Positions 44,837 through 56,288 of a DNA stretch of 64,000 bases are shown here, piece by piece; within the stretch, counting starts at the first letter, position 1; each line of letters opens with the position of its first letter. Location: positions 434,001 through 498,000 of the forward strand of contig BCIG01000018.1 in assembly GCA_001599915.1 (NCBI GenBank). Reading direction: 5' to 3'. This stretch comes from Symbiotaphrina buchneri (taxonomy: Eukaryota; Ascomycota; Symbiotaphrinales; Symbiotaphrinaceae). Made by a program: the position numbers and the translations under genes. The notes under the pieces were generated by a model. That model was not told the DNA's origin and did no database searches. It was given only the letters and a program-made list of their open reading frames with translations.

Positions 44837-45496
44837 TTCACAAAAATAATTGGTCAATTGTGAGAAGTGTTCTGTTCTGATTGGCTCGGAAGTTTTGGGT
44901 GATTGTTGTAATAAACAATTTGTATTGCTTGTTTAAATTGCTTAAAACATAAGCAATAATTACCTGTTGCGGTAATTTGATGTTGCATGCTTGCAGCTTG
45001 TTTAGCAAGCAGCGAATTTCATTGCAGAAAGATTCTATATTCTTACCACATGTAGTTAGTGTAGTTTGGAAGAACTTTTTACAGTGTAGGAATTCTGCAT
45101 TGAACCCCTTTGGGGCATAGAGCGATTTTAACAAATCCCATGCCTCTTTAGAACTAGTGCACTTGCTAATTTGCAGCATTGGGCTGTCCTCCAAGGTAAG
45201 GGTAATTGTTGCAAGAGCTTGGTTTAGCTTTTCCTTATCCAGACTAGTGGGTTCAGATATAGCAGAGCCTAGGCTGTCTTTGACCAGAAGTAAATGGAAA
45301 CAGATAGACCAGGTTTTGTAATTTTCCTGGCCTTTTAACTTCTCAATTTGGAGAATTCAATTGGTAGGAAGCAACATGGTAAATGGTGGTTGCAGTGACT
45401 GTGTGATATGTGTTCAAGCAAAGAATAAATGTGCAGGAGGAAAAAGATTTAATTGGTTGAAATTTTAGCTGTTAATAACAGCCAGGCTTTATAACC

Positions 45497-45906
45497 TGTG
45501 AAAAGGTATAATAGCAGAAGGAATACAGCTTGGAACAGTGTGAATGTTCCAAGAAACAGGTGTAAATGCTGATTAAATTGCTTACTATCTACCTGGGGGT
45601 TTTACACCTCTTTTATAGATGTAAATAAGAGATAATTTTTACAGTTGGAATGTTCTAGCATGCTTGGTAATCTTGTTGATTACCAATGCTTTGTAATGCT
45701 TACAAATGCTTGGTTATCTGCTGATTACAAAGCATATTGAATGTTCTAGAAACTTCCAGGAATTTCTATAGGCTTTTAGAAACTTCTATAGGCTTCCATG
45801 GGTTTCCATAGACTTTTGGCTTTTGCCACACTCTACATTCACACCCTACCATGGTTTCTAGAGCTTTCCAGGATAATAACGCTTATTATCGCTTACTATT
45901 TTAACA
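45497..45906 (-). repeat. 5' LTR of the copia-type element
   Basis: About 410 bp. It shares with 42209-42615 the blocks AAAGGTATAATAGCAGAAGG, GATTACCAATGCT, CATATT(A/G)AATGTTCTAGAAA and TCGCTTACTATTTTAACA. Confidence 0.9.
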
Positions 45907-46875
45907 GTTCCAAGTCTTTTTTGCACTTTTAACTTGTTGTTATCCTGTAGTTCCCAGCCGTTGTAGGACTTCAAAACAGCAAAATATTAATATCTCAACC
46001 ATTCCTAACCAGATTTTGAAATTTCAAAAAGGTATTCCTTAACAAAGAATTTGCTATACAACCATGTTTTCTTATATTAAAATGTTGATTATTTACCAAG
46101 ATAAAATTAGGTTTTGCTTAAATTTGCTTATTAAACATTTAGTAAACAGTATAAATAATATACAATGAATACTTGGTGATAGTATCTATATTTGTAACTA
46201 GTGGTATCTGGTACTAGGGGTCTGAACTACCATATGTAATCAAGTTTCTTGGCAGGCAAGCTTAAAAGGTCAAAATACCATACTATATTATACTAACAGC
46301 AAGCCTGTTATCTGGTTCCAGGTAATTTATCAGAATAGTTATTAGTTTACTATTAACCTTTTATAAAAAAGTTAAAACCTAATTATAATCTATAATAAAG
46401 GTATTTTTTGTTTTAACTTAAAGAATCAAGTATTTAACCTTTTATTTTAATAGTTAAATATATAATACTATAGAAAATTTTAAACTTTTAAATTATTATA
46501 CATTAAAAACTGGTATTAGAATTAATTCATAATAATTAAAATGATTCCCTTTTTTTTCTAAAAAAAACTTACTTTGATAAGTTTAAAATCATAGAATAAT
46601 ACTGTAATGATAATAATCATAATATACAGCTTTAAGAACAATGATGGTGGCTTACAATTCAGCATTTCATCCAAAATATATTTGTTTGGTAAGGGGTGTG
46701 TGGTACCTAACCAAAAACACGGTGTGCCATTATGGATTACCTTTCAAACCCCGAACCACACTGCGAATCTTGGCGGCCGGTGCTTGAAGCTCGAAGCCAA
46801 CCACACCTTTTCGACCCCAAGCCCGCTCCTGCTCTCCCGCCAAAACCAGGCAAACAACGGAATACATACCAACAG
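45907..46875. other. AT-rich flank of the repeat island, right side, and imo32 5' flank
   Basis: About 700 bp of very AT-rich sequence without coding content, containing the right arm of the inverted repeat (46205-46330). Composition returns to normal at about 46700. The last 150 bp before 46876 are the leader of the hydrolase gene; an in-frame ATG at 46732 is less likely to be its start. Confidence 0.65.
46205..46330 (-). repeat. Right arm of the degenerate inverted repeat
   Basis: Reverse complement of the left arm at 41635-41755; shared blocks are TGGTATCTGGTAC, GAACTACCATAT, TCAAGTTTCTTGG, AAAAGGTCAAA and GCAAGCCTG. Confidence 0.8.
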
Positions 46876-48038
46876 ATGCGCCCAAGAGTATTGCTGCTGG
46901 GCTGTGCAGCCCGCCGCCTGTATTCTTCAAGCCAATCTGCACATACGGTCCCTCTGGCATACAAAGTCCATGAGCCCCCAACCGGAAAGCTGGCTGTATC
47001 AGCGGGGCCGATAATCTTCATTCATGGGCTTTTTGGGTCGAAACAGAACAACAGGACCATGAGTAAGTACGAAATCCCATTCAAATGTCGCATATGTCGA
47101 ATTGGCCCTCATGTAACACCCGCAGAATCTTGGCGCGAGATTTAGAACGTCCGGTATATGCGGTGGTATGTCCATGACATGGGAGACATGGGACGTCTCA
47201 TAAAGGACGATGTTTGACGCCGCCCAGGATTTGCGCAACCATGGTGACTCACCTCACCACGAGAAACACGATTATATGTCTATGGCGGAGGATCTGGAAA
47301 GGTTCATACAGGAGCACAACCTAAAGCAAGCTGTTCTGATAGGCCATTCCATGTCGGCGCACCCTGGCACCATCCCGGAAAGAAAGACACTAATCCGCTG
47401 ATAGGGGCGCCAAAACCGCGATGACACTTGCGCTCAAGTCGCCCAATCTTGTGGAGAGCCTTGTGTCAGTTGACAATGCTCCGGTCGATGCAGCGCTAAG
47501 GAGCGACTTCCCCAGGTATGTGCAAGGAATGAAGAGGATTGAAGAATTGGAGGTGAAGAAGCAATCCGAAGCCGACGACATCTTGAAGCAGTACGAGAGT
47601 GTAAGGCCATCTTCCCTTCCGAAGACGCCATACTGATCTCTGTCTGTACCAGTCATTACCAATCCGACAGTTTCTCCTGACCAACCTGGTGCGCTCTCGG
47701 GAGACGGGGCTTCTTAAGTTTCGGATCCCTCTGAAAATTCTAGGTGCGGCGCTTGACAAGATGGGCGACTTTCCTTTCAAAGATCCAGACAAGGTTCGAT
47801 TCGAGAAGCCTGTATTGTTCGTTCGGGGTACGCGCAGTCACTACGTGGCCGACGACAGCCTCCCTGTTATAGGGAGATTTTTCCCGCGTTTCGAGCTTCG
47901 GGATGTGGATGCAGGGCACTGGGTAATTTCCGAGAATCCCGAGGCTTTCAGGAAAGGTGCGTGACGGGAGCTTCAAAGGAATCGCAGATCACTGACATAG
48001 GTAAAGCCGTCATCGAATTTCTCCAGAGGGTCGAATGA
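46876..48038 (+). CDS. imo32: Mitochondrial alpha/beta hydrolase, Imo32/ABHD11 type
   Basis: Alpha/beta-hydrolase of the ABHD11 group, mitochondrial by family. Exons 46876-47066, 47126-47165, 47228-47352, 47405-47600, 47653-47956 and 48001-48038 sum to 297 residues with every phase agreeing. MRPRVLLLGCAARRLYSSS is a good mitochondrial presequence. Catalytic features are the oxyanion motif IIFIHGLFGSKQNNRTMSK, DLRNHGDSPHHEKHDY, the nucleophile elbow IGHSMG (completed only after the third intron is removed), an acid in the RGTRSHYVADD region and the His in DVDAGHWV. A longer start at 46732 would bury the presequence, so 46876 is preferred. The natural substrate is not fixed by sequence. Confidence 0.94.
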
Positions 48039-48348
48039 ACTCTTTTATGTGTGAAAACGTCATAGCTAGCCCGGACAAGGAGATGAGGATCGATGCCGGA
48101 TGTGCTCATGAGAATCTGTACTTTACTAGAATGGGTGTCGAGCAGTCATAGAAGCACAGATATCACTGGCACTTTTCAGATGATGGCAAGGCCATGGCAA
48201 GTAGTCACTAGGTGGAGCTCACGTCATGTATTTCCACACTTTCGCATTTTTAGGCGACCGAATGAATGATGCAGTCAGGACGATACCTACGAAAGCGCCA
48301 GATAATGTAGACCCCCATAAGTAGCTGCCTGTCCCCAGACGTGCAGGC
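48039..48348. other. Convergent gap, imo32 and rps1 3' ends
   Basis: About 310 bp; nothing beyond 3' flanks is seen. Confidence 0.4.
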
Positions 48349-49462
48349 TCATACACTCTCCAGAACCTGCTCCTTGAACTCGCGCTCGACCTGCAATCCA
48401 CTGTTAACGGGATGTCTGGGATGTGGGCAACTCGGGGTCGAGTGTGGAGTATTAAATACGGACCTTCTGACCCTCTTCGTCTGTGTTCGACTCCCCGTGG
48501 AGATTGAGAAGAGCACCCAGGTCGAACTTGGGACTCTTCAAGAGCTTCACTTTGCGGATGTGAACCTGTCGACGTTAGACTGTGCAGAGAGACAATGCCA
48601 GACAGAACCCACATTCTGGAGAGGATAAATGCCCTGTGTCGCCTTCTCGATCTCACGCCCAATCACCTCAGGAATCAGTTTGGCAGTCAATTGCGAGAGG
48701 GTGCAGCTAGAAGCCTCCCGCTGGATGATCTCCACCATCTTCTTCCGTATGGCGCGAATCTGAGAGGACCTGGCGTAGGTCGTCTTCTTGATCTGATTTG
48801 GTCGCCGCTTGGTGAAGGCAATAGCGAAGAGACGAAGGAGATAGTCATCGGTGGTCTTCACCGTAACATTGGCCTCAATGAGGGTTTGCCACTTGCGGAC
48901 AAGAGAGCGAAGTTTGTCGGAAGTGAAATCAAGCCCATGGAAATTGGTAAGGCAATTCTTGCCTTGCACTTCGTCTACCCTCAACTTGATCTTGCGGAAA
49001 GCGTGGTCCTCATCCTTCTGGAGATCCGCCAAGGAAACCTCAACTATCCGACCCTTCAGAGCATCGTTGGCGTTCTTGAGACCTGTGGATCGATTGACGA
49101 GAGTCTTTCCAACACTGAACGATGGTCAGCATCACACGATTAGAGATGAGTGGCATCGTCGCTTACTCTCGGACTTGGAATGTCGAAGGTGCCTAGATGT
49201 ACTGATCAACATGCTGCTCATCAAGTGGGAAAAAGGGATTCCATACCTTGATGGAGAACCAATCCTTTCTTGTGAAGGGATCTTGGGTTCTCTTCTTGAG
49301 GCCCTTCTTGCCCTTTGAAAGGCGCTTGTTCCTGTCACGACCGTCAGCGGCTGATCAACGAACCCGGACACGGATGAAGTCGGCGACGCAGAGCCTGTGC
49401 TGATACAGCCCCGTGGAAGACCATCAACTGGTGGGAAGCAAGACTCACTTTCCAACCGCCAT
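48349..49462 (-). CDS. rps1: 40S ribosomal protein S1 (S3Ae)
   Basis: Small-subunit ribosomal protein eS1. The first exon codes only MAVGK before a GTGAGT donor near 49447. Downstream exons give [14 protein letters not shown], the basic N-terminus, a middle exon with LMSSM.. in the opposite frame excluded, and the main exon [60 protein letters not shown] and [20 protein letters not shown]. The C-terminus reads [13 protein letters not shown] and ends [13 protein letters not shown] at the TGA at 48349-48351. Five or six exons, with the intron-rich 5' end common for fungal ribosomal protein genes. Confidence 0.94.
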
Positions 49463-49869
49463 GATTGCGAGATATGTCTCTTTGTCGAAGAGAGATATCA
49501 ATATCCGCAAGAGGGGCGTCGGCGCTGCAAGTGTTGGAAGGGACGTATGTTGAAACCTTCAACCGACGTTGTGCGCGATGACCATTTAGCGAGACTACTA
49601 AGGTACTTAGGGCTTGGGGCTCTGGTGCTCTCTGCGGATCACGTGATTAATGGCCATTACATAAGCCCCACCATCGATTCTGCCTAGGCTCCGGGCTCAT
49701 GTGGCAGATTACAAAAAGCGCAGCCCTAATCATTTGCCCTACGCCTGCCTCCTTCCTCTCTACCAACAGCCCTCATCCTCATCCTCATCCCCCCCGCAAC
49801 AGGACTCTCGATCCCCACCCCGGTACTCGCTATGCCGCTGTTGTGTTGTCGCGGACAATTGTAGACTCC
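49463..49869. promoter_or_regulatory. Promoter region of rps1
   Basis: 5' flank of rps1. It includes a TCATCC run at about 49768-49790. No gene is seen. Confidence 0.45.
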
Positions 49870-50451
49870 TCAAAGCTGGGAAAGCTGATATAGCCGCCTA
49901 GACGTAAGGGTTGGCGATCCATGTGCCCGGCACGGGAGCAGAGGCGACGGACCTTGACCAACCCGGGCGTGCCAGTTCTCCTTCCCATCCTTACTACTGA
50001 CTCCGTCCCTCTCAGACCGCATGTCGTGCTTTGCCCCCAGACTCTCTGAGGGTGGCGCCGAATGAGGCTCATCGTTCCGTCCCGAAGGCGACGAGGTCAT
50101 CTTGGCCAGGAGTATGTTTACTCCCGACACCTGCGCGGCTTTCCCATCGGCCTTTGTTGCCATTGAGTTCTGTCTACTGAGGGCAGGTGGAACAGGGGTC
50201 GTAGTTATCAGAGCCGCACGAGAAGTCCTCCACGACGAAGGGCTTTTTGGGTCATTCACCATGCTGTTTCGGTCGGAGCAGACGTGGTGGCCCGATCTGC
50301 TCTCATCGGTAAGCAGCGATGTGCTATACTCAAAGGATTCCAAGGTTTCACTGCGTCAGCCGCACCCCGTGTATTCTTGTTTAGGGCTGAGCCAGATAGC
50401 GAGAGGAAGCTGCTATAGATTATTCTGCTTACTTGGATCGGGTTCTGCCAT
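49870..50451 (-). CDS. Hypothetical Ser/Pro-rich protein (uncertain model)
   Basis: I do not recognise a family. The minus-strand frame 49870-50343 is open for about 157 codons and has the flavour of a disordered fungal protein: SSWRTSRAALITTTPVPPAL, SRQNSMATKADGKAAQ, LLAKMTSSPSGRNDEPHSAP. It has no ATG at its 5' end, so an upstream exon is needed. A candidate is MAEPDPS at 50451 followed by a GTAAGC donor near 50432 and an acceptor at GACGCAG near 50364, but the simple join does not keep phase, so the 5' structure is unresolved. The opposite-strand frame at 50102-50659 looks like its shadow. No domain, signal peptide or membrane segment is visible. Confidence 0.4.
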
Positions 50452-51278
50452 CAATGAAATAGGAGTATGCGGCCAGCAGGATTTGTGCCTGTGCAATGGG
50501 ACAGCCAAGGTGGGTGTGCTGGCACTACCTAGTGTGGCATGCATGATGCGCTGGAATTGCCTACGAGCCGCACGCACAAGAGAGGGGGCCGGATGCACAG
50601 GGGGCCTTCACCGCATGATGAAGCCAAGGTACTTCCGCACCTGGTGGTCGGCCGTTTGAGGAGGGTGGTGTTGGGCGACTCCTCCACGGTACGGTTTCCT
50701 CGAGCGGCCTCTGGTCCGTCTACAGGTAAGGATACTAGTAATTGTGTGACGTGTCTTCACAGTAAATAGCGAAATCTATGTTGTCTCAAACCTGGCTTTT
50801 GATTGTTTACAGTACGAGGTCTAGACATCGTTGAAGAACGGAACCAAGGAAGTCAAGGAAATGCCACGTCACCAACAGTTCTGGAGCATGTCTGGAGTCA
50901 TTGACTGTATGTGAGCACTGCGCTCCTATGGCCATACTCATTCTTTTCGAAGCCAGTAACAAGCCGTTCCAGACCATGCTGTATCAATCTGATTCCATGG
51001 CTGTGTCTTTTGCGACTGTTGACATATGTCTGCTATGCAGGACCACAATCATGACTACAGTCTTTAACCACTTCCTTCGAGATGGTGTCTCAATGCTTTG
51101 TTCGATGATATCAGCAAGTTCTTTGTCCCTGCCAGAATGATTCAGACTCACGTCGATATCATCCCATGCGCGGCCTTGCACATTCGAAAGCTCGGTAATA
51201 GTCATCACCTTCCCCGTCGTGACTTCAAGGGTCTGTGTCAGTCTGCCACAATAAATCAGAAGGGAACGGGGATAGGGG
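50452..51278. other. Region between urc1 and the hypothetical gene
   Basis: About 830 bp without a recognised gene, RNA or repeat. Frames on both strands are short and uncharacteristic. Confidence 0.4.
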
Positions 51279-53326
51279 TTACTGACAATAACCAGCATGG
51301 ATCTTGGCATCTATCTCGACTCTGCTGTCTTCCGGTACGAGTTCGTCAGGTATCGGTACCCGCTCATGAATTGGAATGCCCTGGTTCACGATGGCGTCAT
51401 ATTTCATGCTTGGAGTTGCATTAGTCTGCTATTGATCGTTCTGACACCATCACTCCCTGTCACTCCGTAACTCACTTTGACATGCTTAGCATCCTGTCAA
51501 TTTTCGTAATACCGAGCCAATGAAGTATCTGGTATATGGGATTAGTGCTGTAAGGCTTGAGAAGGACCTTAGCTTGAAGCCTACGTCTGGCATAAGTGCT
51601 TGGAAACGCATATCCTGTCCAGGTTTAGTAAATGACCGCCCATGAAACAGGTGACTACCTACCTTAACGCCTGCAATGTTCTCCGTACGTTTGAAATATT
51701 CACTAGCACCTGGCAAAGGTCAGCTCGTTGCATACACTCCTTTTGTCGGCCCACCGTACGGTCTAAGCCGCGTTTTCCTAGCAACAGCGGTTAGCACGCG
51801 ATTCGACGGAGACCCTGTATGACTCGATCTTACTGGCATTATACACTAGGTACTTGGTCACCTCTCCAAGAGCGCGACCTTCTTTTCGAAAGTATATGAC
51901 CACTCCGCTCCCGCCTTGTTGAGCTTCTTTAACAGCTTCTTCAATTCCGAAGATCAGATACGGCCTGCATGTACAGATATCCGAGCCAAATACGTCACTG
52001 CCGTTGCATTCATCATGGACACGCAGTGCAAGGCGCACATTGGGGTCAGACATCTTTGCCGGGTCACCGAAGCAGTAAACGGTGAGTCCACCGATAGGGG
52101 GCAGAAATAGCTTTATGTCACCCCGCGTAATGAGTTCTGGGAAAGATCCTCTGCGTAACAATTAGAAGAGTTATGGCCGGTGGCAGTGGTGATTGACTTG
52201 CCCTGTATTCTCGAACAATGACCGCCTAAGGGTACCCTCATCTACGGAACAGCACGTAACCGTCAGGGAAGAGAAAATTCAAAATCATCATGAAAGAGGC
52301 TTACCAATGCCAAATCTTTCTGCCACCTGCTTCTGGGTCAATCGAGTACAGTAAAGCCCTGTGAATTATGGGACTCACCCCGGGTAAATACCACACGGGC
52401 TCTACGGCGAACTTTGTCACGGCTAATTCGCCGGCATCATTGAGACAAATCTTCCCATCCGGTTTTAAGCGACCTGACTTGACGCTCTGCTCAAGTTCAG
52501 GAAGTCTCATGTGAGCCTTTGTTATCGCGATGGTCGGCCTGATGTCAATATTCTCTTTTGCGATCATGTCATTGTATAACCAAGGAGCGAGATGTCCGAG
52601 GGGATCCATGGCAACGATCTTCTTCACATCTGCCCATTGTGGGAATGGTCCGATGTTAACAGCAGGCTCTGTGTTTGTGAAATCCGGCTTATGGTCCGAA
52701 TTGAGGTTCTTACTGGCCACAGCCAGAGCATGGTAAATAGAATATGAGCCACCATGTGCACCAATGGCTACCGGAATGTCAGCTATTCTGAATGGTTTCG
52801 TTCGATGGCTGGTAGGATGTCAATGGTCACCATTTCGCCTTCTAATCGTACTGGGGTTCCGAGAAACGACCACTGGACCCCTCATTGAAGGGTCCTTATG
52901 GCCCCAGTTCATGATGATTGGGTCGATACCCGACTGTTTTGGATATGTGGTCAAGATTATCCTCGAGGTAGTACTCTTGCGACGCTCCGTCGAAATTAGG
53001 GGTTGGCTTTGGTCCCCTTGGATGTCTGCGGCCGGAACCGATTGAGCAGCGGAGCCGATTTCTGGGGCTATAGTGATGGCCTCTTGATGGTTTGGTGAGA
53101 TTATCGCTTCCGGAGGCGACCTCGGAGAGTTATTATGACTGGCCTCATCGTGTTCCTTGGCCGCATCCTGTACTTGTTTGATACCGACAAGGGCATTGAC
53201 CCGCCCGTTGATTGAGTCGACTGCAGCAGCTAGCCGATGCTGTTCGGACTGAAGGCTTCTCAAAACCGAAAGTATGTCGCCGAGGACCGCGTCCCGACCC
53301 GGACCTGTGTCGGTAGTCGAGAACAT
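51279..53326 (-). CDS. urc1: Urc1/Urg1, GTP cyclohydrolase II-like protein of uracil catabolism
   Basis: Member of the RibA-like group that in fungi acts in the URC uracil-catabolism pathway (named URC1 in Lachancea, urg1 in fission yeast) rather than in riboflavin synthesis. Exon 1 (52831-53326) carries a roughly 120-residue N-terminal extension, then RIILTTYPKQSGIDPIIMNW and GPVVVSRNPSTIRRRN. Later exons give AIGAHGGSYSIYHALAVASK, PTIAITKAHMRLPELEQSVK, VKFAVEPVWYLPG-type sequence, ITRGDIKLFLPPIGGLTVYC and the zinc site HDECNGSDVFGSDICTCRPY with three Cys. GSGVVIYFRKEGRALGEVTK YLVYNA follows, then SEYFKRTENIAGVK. The C-terminus IPIHERVPIPDELVPEDSRV ends at the TAA at 51279-51281. About seven introns. 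Confidence 0.92.
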
Positions 53327-54367
53327 TTGTCTACTGACCTGCACGGTCAATTCGTTGAAGGATGGATGAGCACAAAGTCTCCGCTCTGAGAATTCCAAAC
53401 AAAGGGCAGTGCATGACTTTGTTTTCGATGTGACGTCCGTGACAATAAATGCCCATGGAGAGAAATAGATCTCAAAAAGAAAAGCAAAGAAACAGGGCGT
53501 AATTGCAGGGCCACCTGATCGAACGAAAACAATAAAAACATGGAAGATCTTCAGAATGTAGCGCAGGGTCGTGGTTTAAGGTGAAATTCAATACTTAGAG
53601 ATGACTTTACCTTACCTGCTGGGATAGTGCGGGTCTGCGCTTGGATGATAGCTTGCCGATGATGAAAAGGAAACGAGATGGATCGGTTGAAGTAGTAGAT
53701 GTTATACCAAGACCAAGGCGTCTCAAGGGAACACAAGAATGGAAAGCTTTGGATTTCAGTCGACTTGTCACACAACTTTAGATGGATGGAGCGAGGGAGA
53801 GTTCTGTTTACGGAGAGTTCTGTCCAAGATGATACCAGGTACCTCAGATACCTTGGATAGCACCTACCTTGATCAAAGGTAAGGCGGCTCGGCGGGTAAG
53901 GTGGCTTTAAGCTACAGTACCTGTTATCAATTGAGGTGACGCGGGGACCTCATCGCGCTCGAGGTATCGAGTACCTTACGGTACCTTAGCAGCGGATACC
54001 TCAGACACCTTATCTTTCTTTATCTTAAGGTACCTTACCTTACCTTTACCTTACCTGAGTGATGTGATACTGGTAAGGTACCTATGTGGGTAACACCTGC
54101 TCGAGGTACTTCAAGCTGTGACCATATTACTCGTACTAGCCTCGTACCTTACCGTGAAATCTGGTAGTAAGGTACCTCATGTCATTCAGTCAACAAATAC
54201 CATATTGAATGGCAAGGTATCGTAACAGCAGTAATATGGTTACTTCGAGCATCGGGCAACCCAAGGTAGTCAGCCTTTCGCCCCACTGACATTCTCATCA
54301 ACAAACCTTCCTGTTCTCCCAGCCTTGTCTCGCCGCAACAGCGAACAAATCCTCGGTCTTAGCCTTC
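53327..54367. promoter_or_regulatory. Divergent promoter region of urc1 and elf1
   Basis: About 1 kb. The urc1 side has no recognised motif. The elf1 side is dominated by one of the densest blocks of the AAGGTACC word (53820-54200). Confidence 0.55.
53820..54200. repeat. Dense block of AAGGTAAGGTACC-type word
   Basis: Contains ACCAGGTACCTCAGATACCT, CGGGTAAGGTGG, TACCTTACGGTACCTTAG, TTAAGGTACCTTACCTTACC, TTTACCTTACC and GTAAGGTACC in about 380 bp, both orientations. Confidence 0.85.
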
Positions 54368-54948
54368 ATGGTGGGAACCCCATAGCGCTCCTGCTGTGCC
54401 CGCTGCGGTAATTTTTGATGGAAGCTGAATTTCGCCTCAATACTCTAGGGTAAACGCAAGAAGTCGTCCCGGAAGCCTCAAGGGCCGCGAAAGGTAAGCA
54501 TTCGCGAGGAGAACTCTATCAGTGTCGTTGTACTTCCTGTGCTCACAAGATACAGAAAGAACCACTGCCTACGTCCTTTCCATGCCTGTTCTGCAATCAT
54601 GAGAAGTCGGTCACTGTTAAGCTGGAGAAGAAGGCTGGTGTCGGACAACTTTCGTGCAAGGTCTGTGGTCAGTCGTTCCAGACCGGGATCAACTGTGAGT
54701 GAGCCATTTGTTTCCATACCCTGTCTTCCGGGATGGGAACTGACCCTGTCGTCACAGATCTATCGGCGGCAGTAGATGTTTATTCCGACTGGATAGACGC
54801 ATGTGACACTGTCGCCAAAGAAGCTGCTGAAACGGGCCCCAATGGCTCTGACAATGCATACATAGCCGGCGAGGGGCTCATCGCCGAAAGGGGGGAGGAT
54901 GGATACGAGCAGGATCATGATGACGCAGATGACTTGGATGCTGAATGA
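54368..54948 (+). CDS. elf1: Transcription elongation factor Elf1
   Basis: Small zinc-ribbon factor that travels with RNA polymerase II. Exons 54368-54370, 54449-54493, 54556-54694 and 54758-54948 sum to 125 residues. The first coding exon is the start codon alone: ATG followed at once by GTGGGA, then acceptor CTCTAG, restoring [16 protein letters not shown], the invariant basic N-terminus. The zinc ribbon is [12 protein letters not shown] ... [11 protein letters not shown] (two CxxC pairs). The second splice and third splice give [14 protein letters not shown] and [20 protein letters not shown]. The tail is acidic (DDADDLDAE), as in many fungal Elf1 proteins. Confidence 0.95.
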
Positions 54949-55360
54949 CGAGAAGCGATACAACACATTACTCCATTCCAAGACTCTTTGTCTAACGATA
55001 CCTCCATCAACACACCAACCAGCTGTTGCCAATAACAAGTGGAATTGATTGAAATGCTGAAGGCTAAGATCCAAGTGCGGCTCTCAATGAGAGAGGACGG
55101 TCAGAATGCACTTTCGTGCTTGCCTTCAGCCAAAGCTACACATTCAAGTCTGGCCATATGTACCTCGGAAGGTGGTTGAGACCTTCCGGGAAGTTCATTG
55201 CAGGGCAAGGGCCAGCCCGGGATGCTCCACAGCTGGTTCAATTTCGGCTGTGGGAGTTAAGATGGGATCTGTAGGTAGCTTCTAGCTAGTTGGGAAGGGA
55301 ATTCTCCTTGCAAGCAAGAAAGATCCGATCTCGCCCTGGCGTTGATGTTGGCCAGGATAT
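54949..55360. other. Convergent gap, elf1 and UPRT 3' ends
   Basis: About 410 bp; nothing recognised. Confidence 0.4.

Positions 55361-56288
<928 letters not shown>

Larger units (their letters stand above)
42209..45906 (-). mobile_element. Broken Ty1/copia-type LTR retroelement (fossil)
   Basis: An LTR retroelement lying on the minus strand between the long terminal repeats at 42209-42615 and 45497-45906. Remnants in order (5' to 3' on the minus strand) are a Gag-like piece (about 44838-45194), a pol piece with a reverse-transcriptase start (44051-44776), a reverse-transcriptase piece with the catalytic Asp-Asp pair (about 43564-43773) and an RNase H piece (42977-43264) with SDSDWGG and SSCEAEYMALKE, typical of the copia group. 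The element is broken, with at least four breaks, and does not look whole. A purine-rich tract (AAGGGGTG on the minus strand) sits next to the 3' LTR as expected. I see no matching target-site duplication. The LTRs differ visibly, so insertion is not recent, but age cannot be read safely in AT-biased sequence. Confidence 0.92.

Noticed and set aside
42204-45911. Target-site duplication for the copia-type fossil
   Set aside because: The five bases outside the two LTRs do not match each other, so I do not claim a duplication.
50102-50659. 185-codon plus-strand frame
   Set aside because: It lies antisense to the more protein-like minus-strand frame 49870-50343, has Cys/Trp-rich composition unlike neighbouring genes and resembles no family.
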